This document shows positions 50,436 to 60,080 of a stretch of 64,000 bases of DNA, piece after piece. The stretch is from positions 11,616,673-11,680,672 of the forward strand of contig NC_088653.1 of assembly GCF_964019385.1 (NCBI RefSeq), in the 5' to 3' direction. The first letter of the stretch is position 1. Each line of letters opens with the position of its first letter. A program made the position numbers and the translations under genes. Origin of the DNA: Sycon ciliatum (Eukaryota > Porifera > Calcarea > Leucosolenida > Sycettidae). The notes beneath the pieces are model-generated. The model was given only the letters and a program-made list of their open reading frames with translations, made no database searches and had not been told where the DNA came from.

Positions 50436-50520
50436 ATCGTTATTTTGTTCATTATCCAGGAGGATGTTGCTATGATCCAGTACCATTTTTTTCGCAAATA
50501 TGAGACAAGTTTGTGTAACG

Positions 50521-50814
50521 TTAGTGTGACGTGGGGTATGCTGATTGGATGTGAGGTGGTGAGAGTATGCTGATTGGCCGATAACAATTAGTGGAAGGGA
50601 TAAAGTAATGCGCTGCTTGTGCAGCGTAACCAAACACATGGTCTGTGGGAAACACCCTAGTAAAATAAATAAAATAATAATAACATGAATTGCCACCGGC
50701 ACTTGAGAGACTCGAGCCCGCCACCTTGTTCAAATCGGACTTGGTAGCTTCATACTGGAACTTAATCTTCTTATTTTGAGGCATGACCGTACAAAACGCG
50801 CTTGGATTTTTCAT
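50521..50814 (-). CDS. Possible 97-aa ORF, left arm (weak)
   Basis: Begins M-K-N-P-S-A-F-C after an A-rich tract. No recognised motif; composition is only modestly protein-like. Mirrored at 55565-55858. It may be non-coding 3' sequence. Confidence 0.2.
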   Translation of the reverse strand: MKNPSAFCTVMPQNKKIKFQYEATKSDLNKVAGSSLSSAGGNSCYYYFIYFTRVFPTDHVFGYAAQAAHYFIPSTNCYRPISILSPPHIQSAYPTSH

Positions 50815-50851
50815 TTTATTTTATTTTTTTATTTTTTTCATTGCAATTTTT

Positions 50852-51211
50852 TTAGCAGATAGCAACTTTTTTAGCAGACTCGTGAAACAACGGTGAATCT
50901 GGAACGAATAAATGGTCCATGTCAAAGGCATGAAGAGTCTCGAAGTCTTCACATTCATGATGGAACCTTGTCATGATTGACGCATTCCTTGATGGTGCGC
51001 ACATGAAATCACCCTGGCTCATCTTTTCCAACTCCATTCTTTTCACATCCTGCAACCCATACCCTACTAGTATCAGTGGGGATGCTAGAATCAGAAGAGG
51101 CAAGGCAGCACTCTTCCGTGGATGTATTACTCGACACAACACCACCCATACTTGTTTTCTAGAAGTTTTGACTATAATGATATATTGCAGCAGGAAGTAG
51201 TATACAGTCAA
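50852..51211 (-). CDS. Unknown ORF downstream of the 246-aa gene, left arm
   Basis: Identical to 55168-55527: a 119-codon open frame with no early ATG, a hydrophobic stretch (LPLLILASPLILVGYGL) and a charged C-terminal half. It could be an exon, a small membrane protein or 3' UTR. See the right-arm entry. Confidence 0.3.
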   Translation of the reverse strand: MTVYYFLLQYIIIVKTSRKQVWVVLCRVIHPRKSAALPLLILASPLILVGYGLQDVKRMELEKMSQGDFMCAPSRNASIMTRFHHECEDFETLHAFDMDHLFVPDSPLFHESAKKVAIC

Positions 51212-51271
51212 ATAGGATAGGATAAGAATGAATGATCAACTGTCTGATAAAGAATGCAGTTCATTAAAGAC

Positions 51272-52012
51272 TTATTGGAAGGTCTCTACCAGCTGATCGT
51301 CATGTCGGACGGCGACACTGCATAATGATATGAAGCTCTCAGTTAGCTGTTTCAGTTCCGTGGTAGAAAGTGTCATGTGTGCGTCCAGAGAACGATGAAA
51401 ACATCTGGGGTCCACGTTGATGCAGACAATTGGAGCAACAGCAAGACGTACCTTCAACGCTTGCTCGTCAATGTCGAGGGAGACTGCCCCGGGGTAGATG
51501 AAAACATCTTGTTCCACATCCAGTTCGAACCAGCTGGTCGGGACTAGCTTGCTTTCACCGTTGATGTACACCCGACATTGACCGTAGGACGAACGTGATG
51601 GGTAGAAGTTGGTCTTGATCTTCTCCACACGTCCTCTTCGGAGAGTGTCACGGAGCGATGGACAAGTCTTGATCAAGTTCGTAATGATGAACTCAGTGGA
51701 CTCATTCAGTTCGATGTAAACCTGTCCTTAAGCATCTTTGCGAGCTGTTGCCGTACTACAACAGGCTGGTAGAGCTCCTGAAGGGAAGTACATCTTATAA
51801 CCAGGCTTGTAGAAGGATCTACCTGATGACTTGTAGGACAGTTGCATGTCCTCCTGAAACCCATCTACCACAATCTCTTTGTGGAGCTTGGTAGGAGCAG
51901 GTGACACATAGCGACGCTTAGCCGGTACTGCCTTCGAAGAGAGCACAACTTGAGGAGGGTCAACAGGAAGAGCGGAATTCTTCCTCACCCGCCGCTCGTA
52001 TAGGTTATCCAT
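51272..52012 (-). pseudogene. Unknown 246-aa gene, left-arm copy with premature stop
   Basis: Mirror copy of 54367-55107. Codon 95 is a stop (TAA at 51728-51730, minus strand), where the right arm has a Gln codon. Apart from this and one other replacement (D vs N), the predicted products agree. The single change shows the arms are beginning to diverge, or that conversion between them is incomplete. Confidence 0.75.
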
Positions 52013-52141
52013 CTTCAAGGAAGCGAAGGGAGAACAACTCATCAGCACTGTATTCGTTGAACGAATGACTCGACTACAGGACAACCACCCGTATTTATAC
52101 AAGGCAGAGACGGAGGCGGGTTGAAGTGATAACATATGTGT

Positions 52142-52276
52142 CAGCTAGGTCAACCAATCACCATCAAGCCCGCCAAAAACATTTGACCACTCAGCATTGA
52201 GCCCACCAAAAACATTTGACCAACCAGCATCAAACCCGCCAAAAGCATTTTGTCCAATCAGCGGCATGCCCACCAA
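52142..52276 (-). promoter_or_regulatory. 33-bp promoter repeats, left arm
   Basis: Mirror of 54103-54237. Four 33-bp units carry CCCGCCAAAA (E2F-like) and CCAATC-type (CCAAT) words, upstream of the 246-aa gene in transcript sense and just after the TFIIB-like gene's stop. Confidence 0.55.
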
Positions 52277-52285
52277 AATCATATC

Positions 52286-53059
52286 TCATCTTAAAGATTC
52301 CTTACATGATACCGCCACTTTAGTAAACTGATACAGTATGGAAATAAGATCAGAGTCAAACGTGTGCAAGTTCTGAATCACGTGATCAAGTGAATAGGTT
52401 TCCCAACAATAGGCATCAATCAATGATGCCATAAGAGATGTATCAGATGGAGATAAAATCAGCAAATTCGTACGCAACGTGGACAGTTGAGAAGAAGACA
52501 CCATCCTGGTCGACTCCATGAGATGCAGTACATATAGGAGTGGAAAATGCTGAGGAAGAGGTTTCATGATTCGACTGAACCTCAACCATGATACATTGCT
52601 ACGAGGTAAGTAGGAACGCAGTTTACGTAGTACATCCACATTCGTATCGTATACTATGCAGGATAATGCTATAGCATAGTTTATACTCTTGTACAAACAG
52701 GATTTTTTCATCGCAAGTATCTGCTCCCGAAGAGTGTGTACGCAAAGCTGATCGGATAAGAGTTCAGTTTTCGAAAGAAAATGCAAAAGATGACGATCCA
52801 CACCGCTTAACCGCTCATGTACCGCGTAAGGCTTCTTCATCAAACTACATCTCCCATGCACATCATCTTCAGGGAAGTAAATCACCGCCATGACAAGTCC
52901 ACACGAAGAACACACGTATCTTCTTTCATGTAAAACATGATCAAGATGTTGACACTGTTTTTCCTCCCCGTATTGCTCTTTTTCTTCTTCTTCTTCATCC
53001 TTCTCATGAAGCCTCCTTTCACGTACATAAGCAGGTAAGATCTTAAATTCAGAATCCAT
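52286..53059 (-). CDS. TFIIB/VLTF3-like zinc-ribbon protein, left-arm copy
   Basis: Identical in translation to 53320-54093; intact, 257 residues from ATG at 53059. TATATAAAG lies 54 bp upstream (53113-53121). The two copies are divergent and their start codons are 260 bp apart across the palindrome centre. Domain reasoning is in the right-arm entry. Confidence 0.75.
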   Translation of the reverse strand: MDSEFKILPAYVRERRLHEKDEEEEEKEQYGEEKQCQHLDHVLHERRYVCSSCGLVMAVIYFPEDDVHGRCSLMKKPYAVHERLSGVDRHLLHFLSKTELLSDQLCVHTLREQILAMKKSCLYKSINYAIALSCIVYDTNVDVLRKLRSYLPRSNVSWLRFSRIMKPLPQHFPLLYVLHLMESTRMVSSSQLSTLRTNLLILSPSDTSLMASLIDAYCWETYSLDHVIQNLHTFDSDLISILYQFTKVAVSCKESLR

Positions 53060-53319
53060 CTTCACTCCTCACCAACATCCTCATTATGACACTATATCCA
53101 GCATGATATCTACTTTATATAACCAATCCTATCCAGGGCAATTATCAGGTACAACCATTGGGGTAGAGGACATCATACCCTCTCCAACACGTCGGGGAGG
53201 GTATGAGGTCCTCTACCCCAATGGTTGTACCTGATAATTGCCCTGGATAGGATTGGTTATATAAAGTAGATATCATGCTGGATATAGTGTCATAATGAGG
53301 ATGTTGGTGAGGAGTGAAG
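53060..53319. promoter_or_regulatory. Palindrome centre and bidirectional promoter region
   Basis: Arms meet around a 14-nt loop (53183-53196, TCCAACACGTCGGG). Immediately flanking stems read CATACCCTC / GAGGGTATG. TATATAAAG boxes sit at 53113-53121 (minus) and 53258-53266 (plus), each 54 bp before an ATG. The stem is very stable and could extrude as a cruciform. Confidence 0.75.
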
Positions 53320-54093
53320 ATGGATTCTGAATTTAAGATCTTACCTGCTTATGTACGTGAAAGGAGGCTTCATGAGAAGGATGAAGAAGAAGAAGAAAAA
53401 GAGCAATACGGGGAGGAAAAACAGTGTCAACATCTTGATCATGTTTTACATGAAAGAAGATACGTGTGTTCTTCGTGTGGACTTGTCATGGCGGTGATTT
53501 ACTTCCCTGAAGATGATGTGCATGGGAGATGTAGTTTGATGAAGAAGCCTTACGCGGTACATGAGCGGTTAAGCGGTGTGGATCGTCATCTTTTGCATTT
53601 TCTTTCGAAAACTGAACTCTTATCCGATCAGCTTTGCGTACACACTCTTCGGGAGCAGATACTTGCGATGAAAAAATCCTGTTTGTACAAGAGTATAAAC
53701 TATGCTATAGCATTATCCTGCATAGTATACGATACGAATGTGGATGTACTACGTAAACTGCGTTCCTACTTACCTCGTAGCAATGTATCATGGTTGAGGT
53801 TCAGTCGAATCATGAAACCTCTTCCTCAGCATTTTCCACTCCTATATGTACTGCATCTCATGGAGTCGACCAGGATGGTGTCTTCTTCTCAACTGTCCAC
53901 GTTGCGTACGAATTTGCTGATTTTATCTCCATCTGATACATCTCTTATGGCATCATTGATTGATGCCTATTGTTGGGAAACCTATTCACTTGATCACGTG
54001 ATTCAGAACTTGCACACGTTTGACTCTGATCTTATTTCCATACTGTATCAGTTCACTAAAGTGGCGGTATCATGTAAGGAATCTTTAAGATGA
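53320..54093 (+). CDS. TFIIB/VLTF3-like zinc-ribbon protein, right-arm copy
   Basis: 257 residues; the ATG at 53320 is preceded by a TATA box (53258-53266). After an acidic leader (E-E-E-E-E-K) residues about 35-60 read C-Q-H-L-D, then R-R-Y-V-C-S-S-C-G-L-V-M. This C-x-H ... C-x-x-C-G-L-V pattern is the N-terminal zinc ribbon of TFIIB-like and large-DNA-virus late transcription factors. The rest is helical in character. One segment (Y-K-S-I-N-Y-A-I-A-L-S-C-I-V-Y) is reminiscent of a cyclin-box helix followed by V-D-V-L-R-K-L, but this is weak. It is probably a basal-type transcription factor directing host Pol II to element genes (inference). Other zinc-ribbon proteins are possible. Confidence 0.75.
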   Translation: MDSEFKILPAYVRERRLHEKDEEEEEKEQYGEEKQCQHLDHVLHERRYVCSSCGLVMAVIYFPEDDVHGRCSLMKKPYAVHERLSGVDRHLLHFLSKTELLSDQLCVHTLREQILAMKKSCLYKSINYAIALSCIVYDTNVDVLRKLRSYLPRSNVSWLRFSRIMKPLPQHFPLLYVLHLMESTRMVSSSQLSTLRTNLLILSPSDTSLMASLIDAYCWETYSLDHVIQNLHTFDSDLISILYQFTKVAVSCKESLR

Positions 54094-54102
54094 GATATGA
54101 TT

Positions 54103-54237
54103 TTGGTGGGCATGCCGCTGATTGGACAAAATGCTTTTGGCGGGTTTGATGCTGGTTGGTCAAATGTTTTTGGTGGGCTCAATGCTGAGTGGTCAAATGT
54201 TTTTGGCGGGCTTGATGGTGATTGGTTGACCTAGCTG
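54103..54237 (+). promoter_or_regulatory. Four 33-bp promoter repeats, right arm
   Basis: Units of the type TTTTGGCGGGTTTGATGCTG followed by GTTGGTCAAATG recur four times. TTTTGGCGGG resembles an E2F site, and GATTGG is a CCAAT box in two units. They lie between the TFIIB-like stop (54093) and the TATA box of the next gene (54280). They suggest S-phase-linked expression (inference). Confidence 0.55.
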
Positions 54238-54279
54238 ACACATATGTTATCACTTCAACTCGCCTCCGTCTCTGCCTTG

Positions 54280-54287
54280 TATAAATA
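54280..54287 (+). promoter_or_regulatory. TATA box of the 246-aa gene
   Basis: TATAAATA, 80 bp upstream of the ATG at 54367. It makes the ATG at 54244, which lies upstream of the TATA box, an unlikely start. The mirror site is 52092-52099. Confidence 0.65.
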
Positions 54288-54366
54288 CGGGTGGTTGTCC
54301 TGTAGTCGAGTCATTCGTTCAACGAATACAGTGCTGATGAGTTGTTCTCCCTTCGCTTCCTTGAAG

Positions 54367-55107
54367 ATGGATAACCTATACGAGCGGCGGGTGAGGAAGA
54401 ATTCCGCTCTTCCTGTTGACCCTCCTCAAGTTGTGCTCTCTTCGAAGGCAGTACCGGCTAAGCGTCGCTATGTGTCACCTGCTCCTACCAAGCTCCACAA
54501 AGAGATTGTGGTAGATGGGTTTCAGGAGGACATGCAACTGTCCTACAAGTCATCAGGTAGATCCTTCTACAAGCCTGGTTATAAGATGTACTTCCCTTCA
54601 GGAGCTCTACCAGCCTGTTGTAGTACGGCAACAGCTCGCAAAGATGCTCAAGGACAGGTTTACATCGAACTGAATGAGTCCACTGAGTTCATCATTACGA
54701 ACTTGATCAAGACTTGTCCATCGCTCCGTGACACTCTCCGAAGAGGACGTGTGGAGAAGATCAAGACCAACTTCTACCCATCACGTTCGTCCTACGGTCA
54801 ATGTCGGGTGTACATCAACGGTGAAAGCAAGCTAGTCCCGACCAGCTGGTTCGAACTGAATGTGGAACAAGATGTTTTCATCTACCCCGGGGCAGTCTCC
54901 CTCGACATTGACGAGCAAGCGTTGAAGGTACGTCTTGCTGTTGCTCCAATTGTCTGCATCAACGTGGACCCCAGATGTTTTCATCGTTCTCTGGACGCAC
55001 ACATGACACTTTCTACCACGGAACTGAAACAGCTAACTGAGAGCTTCATATCATTATGCAGTGTCGCCGTCCGACATGACGATCAGCTGGTAGAGACCTT
55101 CCAATAA
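54367..55107 (+). CDS. Unknown 246-aa element protein, right-arm copy (intact)
   Basis: The start M-D-N-L-Y-E-R-R is chosen because a TATA box lies 80 bp upstream; an in-frame ATG at 54244 would precede it. The N-terminal 45 residues are basic and proline-rich (R-R-V-R-K-N-S, A-K-R-R-Y-V), possibly a nuclear localisation or nucleic-acid-binding region. The remainder is hydrophobic/charged alternating and beta-like, with W-F-E-L and F-I-Y-P-G-A-V-S-L. No family was recognised. It follows the TFIIB-like gene on the same strand. The left-arm copy is interrupted by a stop. Confidence 0.75.
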   Translation: MDNLYERRVRKNSALPVDPPQVVLSSKAVPAKRRYVSPAPTKLHKEIVVDGFQEDMQLSYKSSGRSFYKPGYKMYFPSGALPACCSTATARKDAQGQVYIELNESTEFIITNLIKTCPSLRDTLRRGRVEKIKTNFYPSRSSYGQCRVYINGESKLVPTSWFELNVEQDVFIYPGAVSLDIDEQALKVRLAVAPIVCINVDPRCFHRSLDAHMTLSTTELKQLTESFISLCSVAVRHDDQLVETFQ

Positions 55108-55167
55108 GTCTTTAATGAACTGCATTCTTTATCAGACAGTTGATCATTCATTCTTATCCTATCCTAT

Positions 55168-55527
55168 TTGACTGTATACTACTTCCTGCTGCAATATATC
55201 ATTATAGTCAAAACTTCTAGAAAACAAGTATGGGTGGTGTTGTGTCGAGTAATACATCCACGGAAGAGTGCTGCCTTGCCTCTTCTGATTCTAGCATCCC
55301 CACTGATACTAGTAGGGTATGGGTTGCAGGATGTGAAAAGAATGGAGTTGGAAAAGATGAGCCAGGGTGATTTCATGTGCGCACCATCAAGGAATGCGTC
55401 AATCATGACAAGGTTCCATCATGAATGTGAAGACTTCGAGACTCTTCATGCCTTTGACATGGACCATTTATTCGTTCCAGATTCACCGTTGTTTCACGAG
55501 TCTGCTAAAAAAGTTGCTATCTGCTAA
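55168..55527 (+). CDS. Unknown ORF after the 246-aa gene, right arm
   Basis: A 119-codon open frame identical in both arms. It has no ATG until codon 59. Its first half contains a hydrophobic stretch (LPLLILASPLILVGYGL) and its second half is charged (F-H-H-E-C-E-D-F-E). It may be a downstream exon, a small membrane protein with a non-standard start, or the 3' UTR of the preceding gene. A-rich AATAAA-like tracts follow at 55545-55565. Confidence 0.3.
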   Translation: MTVYYFLLQYIIIVKTSRKQVWVVLCRVIHPRKSAALPLLILASPLILVGYGLQDVKRMELEKMSQGDFMCAPSRNASIMTRFHHECEDFETLHAFDMDHLFVPDSPLFHESAKKVAIC

Positions 55528-55564
55528 AAAAGTTGCAATGAAAAAAATAAAAAAATAAAATAAA

Positions 55565-55858
55565 ATGAAAAATCCAAGCGCGTTTTGTACGGTCATACCT
55601 CAAAATAAGAAGATTAAGTTCCAGTATGAAGCTACCAAGTCCGATTTGAACAAGGTGGCGGGCTCGAGTCTCTCAAGTGCCGGTGGCAATTCATGTTATT
55701 ATTATTTTATTTATTTTACTAGGGTGTTTCCCACAGACCATGTGTTTGGTTACGCTGCACAAGCAGCGCATTACTTTATCCCTTCCACTAATTGTTATCG
55801 GCCAAATAGCATACTCTCACCACCTCACATCCAATCAGCATACCCCACGTCACACTAA
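55565..55858 (+). CDS. Possible 97-aa ORF, right arm (weak)
   Basis: Starts with ATG inside an A-rich tract. No motif. It differs from the left copy by two residues. Coding is unproven. Confidence 0.2.
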   Translation: MKNPSAFCTVIPQNKKIKFQYEATKSDLNKVAGSSLSSAGGNSCYYYFIYFTRVFPTDHVFGYAAQAAHYFIPSTNCYRPNSILSPPHIQSAYPTSH

Positions 55859-55943
55859 CGTTACACAAACTTGTCTCATATTTGCGAAAAAAATGGTACT
55901 GGATCATAGCAACATCCTCCTGGATAATGAACAAAATAACGAT

Positions 55944-57813
55944 TAAAACACAACAACCGACAACAACCGACAACAACCAACACCAACCAAAAACAACCAA
56001 CAACAGCCAACAACAACCAACAACAACCGACAACAACCGACAACAACCGACAACAACATCCAACAACCAACAACAACTGACAACAACCAACTACAACCAA
56101 CAACAACAACAAACAACAACCAACAACCGACAACAACAAACAACAACAGCCAACAACAGCCAACAACAACCAACAACAGCCAACAACAACAACAACAACA
56201 ACAACAACCAACAACAACCGACAACAACCGACAACAACCGACAACAACCGACAACAACATCCAACAACCAACAACAACTGACAACAACCAACTACAACCA
56301 ACAACAACACACAACAACATCCAACAACCGACAACAACAAACAACAACAACCAACAACAGCCAACAACAACCAACAACAACCAACAACAACGGACAACAA
56401 CCGACAACAACCAACAACAACCAACACTAACCAACACCAACCAACAACAACACCCAACAACCGACAACAACACCCAACAACCGACAACAACACCCAACAA
56501 CCGACAACAACCGACAACAACCGACAACAACCGACAACAACACGCAACAACAACCAACAACACCTGACAACAACCGACAACAACCAACAACGCCCAACAA
56601 CAACCAACAACAACCAACAATAACCAACAACAACCGACAACAACCGACAACAACCGACAACAACCAACAACGCCCAACAACAACCAACAACAACCAACAA
56701 TAACCAACAACAACCGACAACAACCGACAACAACATCCAACAGCCAACAACAACCGACAACAATCAACAATAACAACCAACAACCGACAGCAACAACCAA
56801 TAACAACCAACAACCGACAGCAACAACTAATAACAACATCAACAACGACGACGATAACGACGACAACAACTGACAACAACATCAACAACAACCAACAACA
56901 ACCAACAACAACCAACAACAACCGGCAACAACCGACAGCAGCAACCAATAACAGCATCAACAACGACGACGATAACGACGACAACAACCGACAACAACAT
57001 CAACAACAACCAACAACAACCAACAACAACCAACAACAACCAACAACAACGGACAACAACCGACAACAACCAACAACAACCAACACCAACCAACACCAAC
57101 CAACAACAACACCCAACAACCGACAACAACACCCAACAACCGACAACAACACCCAACAACCGACAACAACCGACAACAACCGACAACAACCGACAACAAC
57201 ACGCAACAACAACCAACAACACCTGACAACAACCGACAACAACCAACAACGCCCAACAACAACCAACAACAACCAACAATAACCAACAACAACCGACAAC
57301 AACCGACAACAACCGACAACAACCAACAACGCCCAACAACAACCAACAACAACCAACAATAACCAACAACAACCGACAACAACCGACAACAACATCCAAC
57401 AGCCAACAACAACCGACAACAATCAACAATAACAACCAACAACCGACAGCAACAACCAATAACAACCAACAACCGACAGCAACAACTAATAACAACATCA
57501 ACAACGACGACGATAACGACGACAACAACTGACAACAACATCAACAACAACCAACAACAACCAACAACAACCAACAACAACCGGCAACAACCGACAGCAG
57601 CAACCAATAACAGCATCAACAACGACGACGATAACGACGACAACAACCGACAACAACATCAACAACAACCAACAACAACCAACAACAACCAACAACAACC
57701 GGCAACAACCGACAGCAACAACCAATAACAACATCAACAACGACGACGATAACGACGACAACAACCGACTACAACATCAACAACGACGACGATAACGACG
57801 ACAACCACAACAG
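55944..57813 (-). repeat. GTTGTTGTCGGTTGTTG minisatellite, right arm (~1.87 kb)
   Basis: Complement of the left-arm array, with 671 more net bases. The segment 56839-57528 repeats much of 56091-56869, so the extra length looks like one internal duplication. There is also a pure (CAA)n stretch at 56183-56208 missing on the left. Confidence 0.9.
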
Positions 57814-57879
57814 TGTCCGGTAATGTGTGGTAGAGAATGGCAGTCAGCCAGACGGAGTACAGTTGAACATGTATAATAA

Positions 57880-58180
57880 TAATAACACATTTCGCGTAGT
57901 TGAGCACTAAATAAAGAAATTCAGTGTTTTTCCCCCTTCTGTCTTGTGAGCATCATCAGCAAGGTGTAGTAGATGCTGATACTGATTTGTCCTCGAGTGT
58001 CGAGCTGCACAGTTTCTTCCAGTCTGTCTTGTCCTCTGCATGTTGTCGGCACCTGGAAAGGTCTTCCATGGTCTTCATGGGCACACCCAGCTTATTCAAC
58101 TGAGCGACCAGACTTGTGGCTAGTGTCAACCTTGGCCGCCCACGGGGTGCTTTGTTGCCCTTGTCCAAATAGCCGCTCAT
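57880..58180 (-). mobile_element. LINE C-terminal remnant inside right arm
   Basis: Mirror of 48870-49175, with identical translation for the R-G-R-P-R-L-T-L segment. Confidence 0.5.
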
Positions 58181-58266
58181 GGCTACTTAGGGTGGCATGT
58201 CCGTGTCCATCTGTAGCACATGACTGGTCATTCGTAGTCGCCTACATGCAGCTGTGTGATGTATTA

Positions 58267-59319
58267 CTACAAGAACTCAACCAAGTCCTCAGCAGTCATG
58301 GAGTAGCGGCAGGTTAGGCAAGTAGGGCTGGGGGTAGAACTGATCCACTCCTTGATACAGTGGAAGTGAAATTCATGACCACACTCCAACTTGGATAGAG
58401 GACGGTCCAGGGTATCCTGACAAATCACACAAATGAACTCATGACTTATTGCTGACGAGTCTACCTTAGTAGGCACTACATTGATGTACTGCAGCTCCAT
58501 GGGGTGTATTGCCTGGCCTTGATGGTGGTCACCGTAATACACCCCGTTGAGGTACCACTGATAGATACCCTCCTCCTCCTGAGAGATGAAAGCAGGCCCA
58601 TCTTCCCTATGCCGAAGGTTGTATCGGTACCACTCCCGTACACGGTTGTTACCTTCCCTGCGTATCACGGCTGGCGCATTCTCCCTGTGGAGCCGGTCGT
58701 GATAATACCACTGGATGGTGATACCATCATCACTCCGAGTGATCCTGGCTGGTCCGTCTACTCTGTGTAGACGCCCTTGGACATACCAGGCTTCCAGCAA
58801 ATAGGCGCCATCAAATCTCTCCGTCAGAGCGGGGCCGTCGCCGATCCTTTGTCTGACGCCATTCCAATACCACTCTTCGCGGTGTCGGTAGAACCCCTCA
58901 GAGTCTTCACCAAGGTCTGAAAATGTTTCCACTGCAGGGCCATCATACCTGTGGAGTCTTCCGTGGTGATACCACCGTAGAATACCGCATGTGGCGTCAT
59001 AATAACTGACTGCAGGACCGCCGGCTCTATGACGGGCGCCGTTGAGGTAGTACTCTATGCTACCCCGTCCTATCCAAGCAGGTTCATTGACGCGATGAAG
59101 GCGACCTCCATAGCACCAGGCGGACACTCCCCTACTATCAACAAGAGCTGGTCCGTCCTCCCGATGGAGTCTACCATCGACGTGCCAAATTTCTTGCTGC
59201 GCGTTTTGATCTGCCAACTCCACAACAGTTCTTATTGGCGTCCGCCTTTCTATTAGTAAAGGACCCGTGGTGAGAGACCACGACCGGTCGTCCACGTCTA
59301 CACCGAATGTATCAGCCAT
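58267..59319 (-). CDS. RING-H2 protein with GRLHRxDGPA repeats, right-arm copy
   Basis: Translation is identical to 47731-48783 (350 residues, intact). Conservation of both copies without a stop, despite a nonsense change in the 246-aa gene, indicates recent duplication. It is oriented toward the palindrome centre, opposite to the other three genes of the arm. Confidence 0.88.
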   Translation of the reverse strand: MADTFGVDVDDRSWSLTTGPLLIERRTPIRTVVELADQNAQQEIWHVDGRLHREDGPALVDSRGVSAWCYGGRLHRVNEPAWIGRGSIEYYLNGARHRAGGPAVSYYDATCGILRWYHHGRLHRYDGPAVETFSDLGEDSEGFYRHREEWYWNGVRQRIGDGPALTERFDGAYLLEAWYVQGRLHRVDGPARITRSDDGITIQWYYHDRLHRENAPAVIRREGNNRVREWYRYNLRHREDGPAFISQEEEGIYQWYLNGVYYGDHHQGQAIHPMELQYINVVPTKVDSSAISHEFICVICQDTLDRPLSKLECGHEFHFHCIKEWISSTPSPTCLTCRYSMTAEDLVEFL

Positions 59320-59595
59320 ATCTATTTACTGAGAATAATGTAACAACTCCTCCACAAACGCTTCTACAACTGACGTCTTCTTCATCCTGGTTTTTTCCTC
59401 TTGGTGGTTTTGGATAAGAGTTGAAAAGTCCAAAAGGTCAACTGATGACCTTTGCGTTACTTGGTATGATTGGGTTTTAGCGGGTGATGTCGGTATGCAG
59501 CTGGGGAGCGGATTCGACAGGAAGAAGGTAAAGGTCTTGCTTTGCGGTTCACACCTTCACTTCAGTATCATTATCCTGAAAAACAGTCTGTAGAA

Positions 59596-60080
59596 ATGAC
59601 GTTCACGTGTCATTGCGGTGTTCGCCTTACAGGGGTAATACCCCTGTTTCAGCACCTGAGGCGGTGCGTCAAGCGCCGCCTCTTTCTTATCATATATTGT
59701 GATACTTGGTAAGTGTGCAGTGCTCCTAGCTCTCTCCCCCAACAAAAGAGCTCTATGACACTGTGCTTTCTGCGGTTTTTTCGTTTTTACAGTGGAGAAA
59801 GGCTGGTGGGAGGCCAAGCCGTGGCCGCACACCTGGCGGGTGCGGCCCATCGAGCCCGTTACTGGGAGGGCCGGCAGGTCGGGCTGCTGTTGCAGTCCGA
59901 CTACCGGGACGCCATGGAGCGTATCAGGACCCTGTAAGTAAGCACTGCTCTGTCTACATGTATACTTATCCCCCTCGTTATAGCGATACTTACTTGTTTC
60001 GTATCCTCTTGTCTTACCCTGCTTCCGTATTCGTGACACTAATAGTGTTTGTGTGCGCTCATGCTTGGTTTTACAGATGA
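59596..60080 (+). CDS. Small spliced zinc-binding protein, right-arm copy
   Basis: Exons 59596-59708, 59793-59933 and 60077-60080. Donors are GTAAGT and acceptors TTTTTACAG/TTTTACAG. Exon lengths 113 and 141 bp join in frame, and the third exon contributes one base and a TGA. The 85-residue product has C-H-C-G then F-Q-H-L-R-R-C (C-x-C...H-x3-C) and, created by the first splice, Y-C-D-T-C-G-E-R, a second pair of cysteines. The C-terminal half is helical (Y-W-E-G-R-Q-V-G-L-L-L-Q-S-D-Y-R-D-A). It is probably a treble-clef or C2HC zinc protein of unknown role. The phase match and the cysteine pair across the junction are the main evidence. The start could lie further upstream in another exon. 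Confidence 0.55.

Noticed and set aside
49286-50587. Large V/C/G/L or T/N/Q ORFs (up to 304 codons), mirrored at 55876-57764
   Set aside because: They come from GTT/GTC minisatellite sequence with no unique segments; they change freely between arms.
54244-54366. N-terminal extension of the 246-aa protein to 287 residues
   Set aside because: The TATA box at 54280-54287 lies inside this extension, so transcription should start after it.
55660-55700. GGGCTCGAGTCTC as a tRNA/SINE B box
   Set aside because: No A box at suitable spacing and no cloverleaf; a chance match.
59763-60080. Unspliced 105-codon reading through the small zinc gene
   Set aside because: It ignores two clear splice sites and gives no recognisable protein; the spliced frame is better supported.
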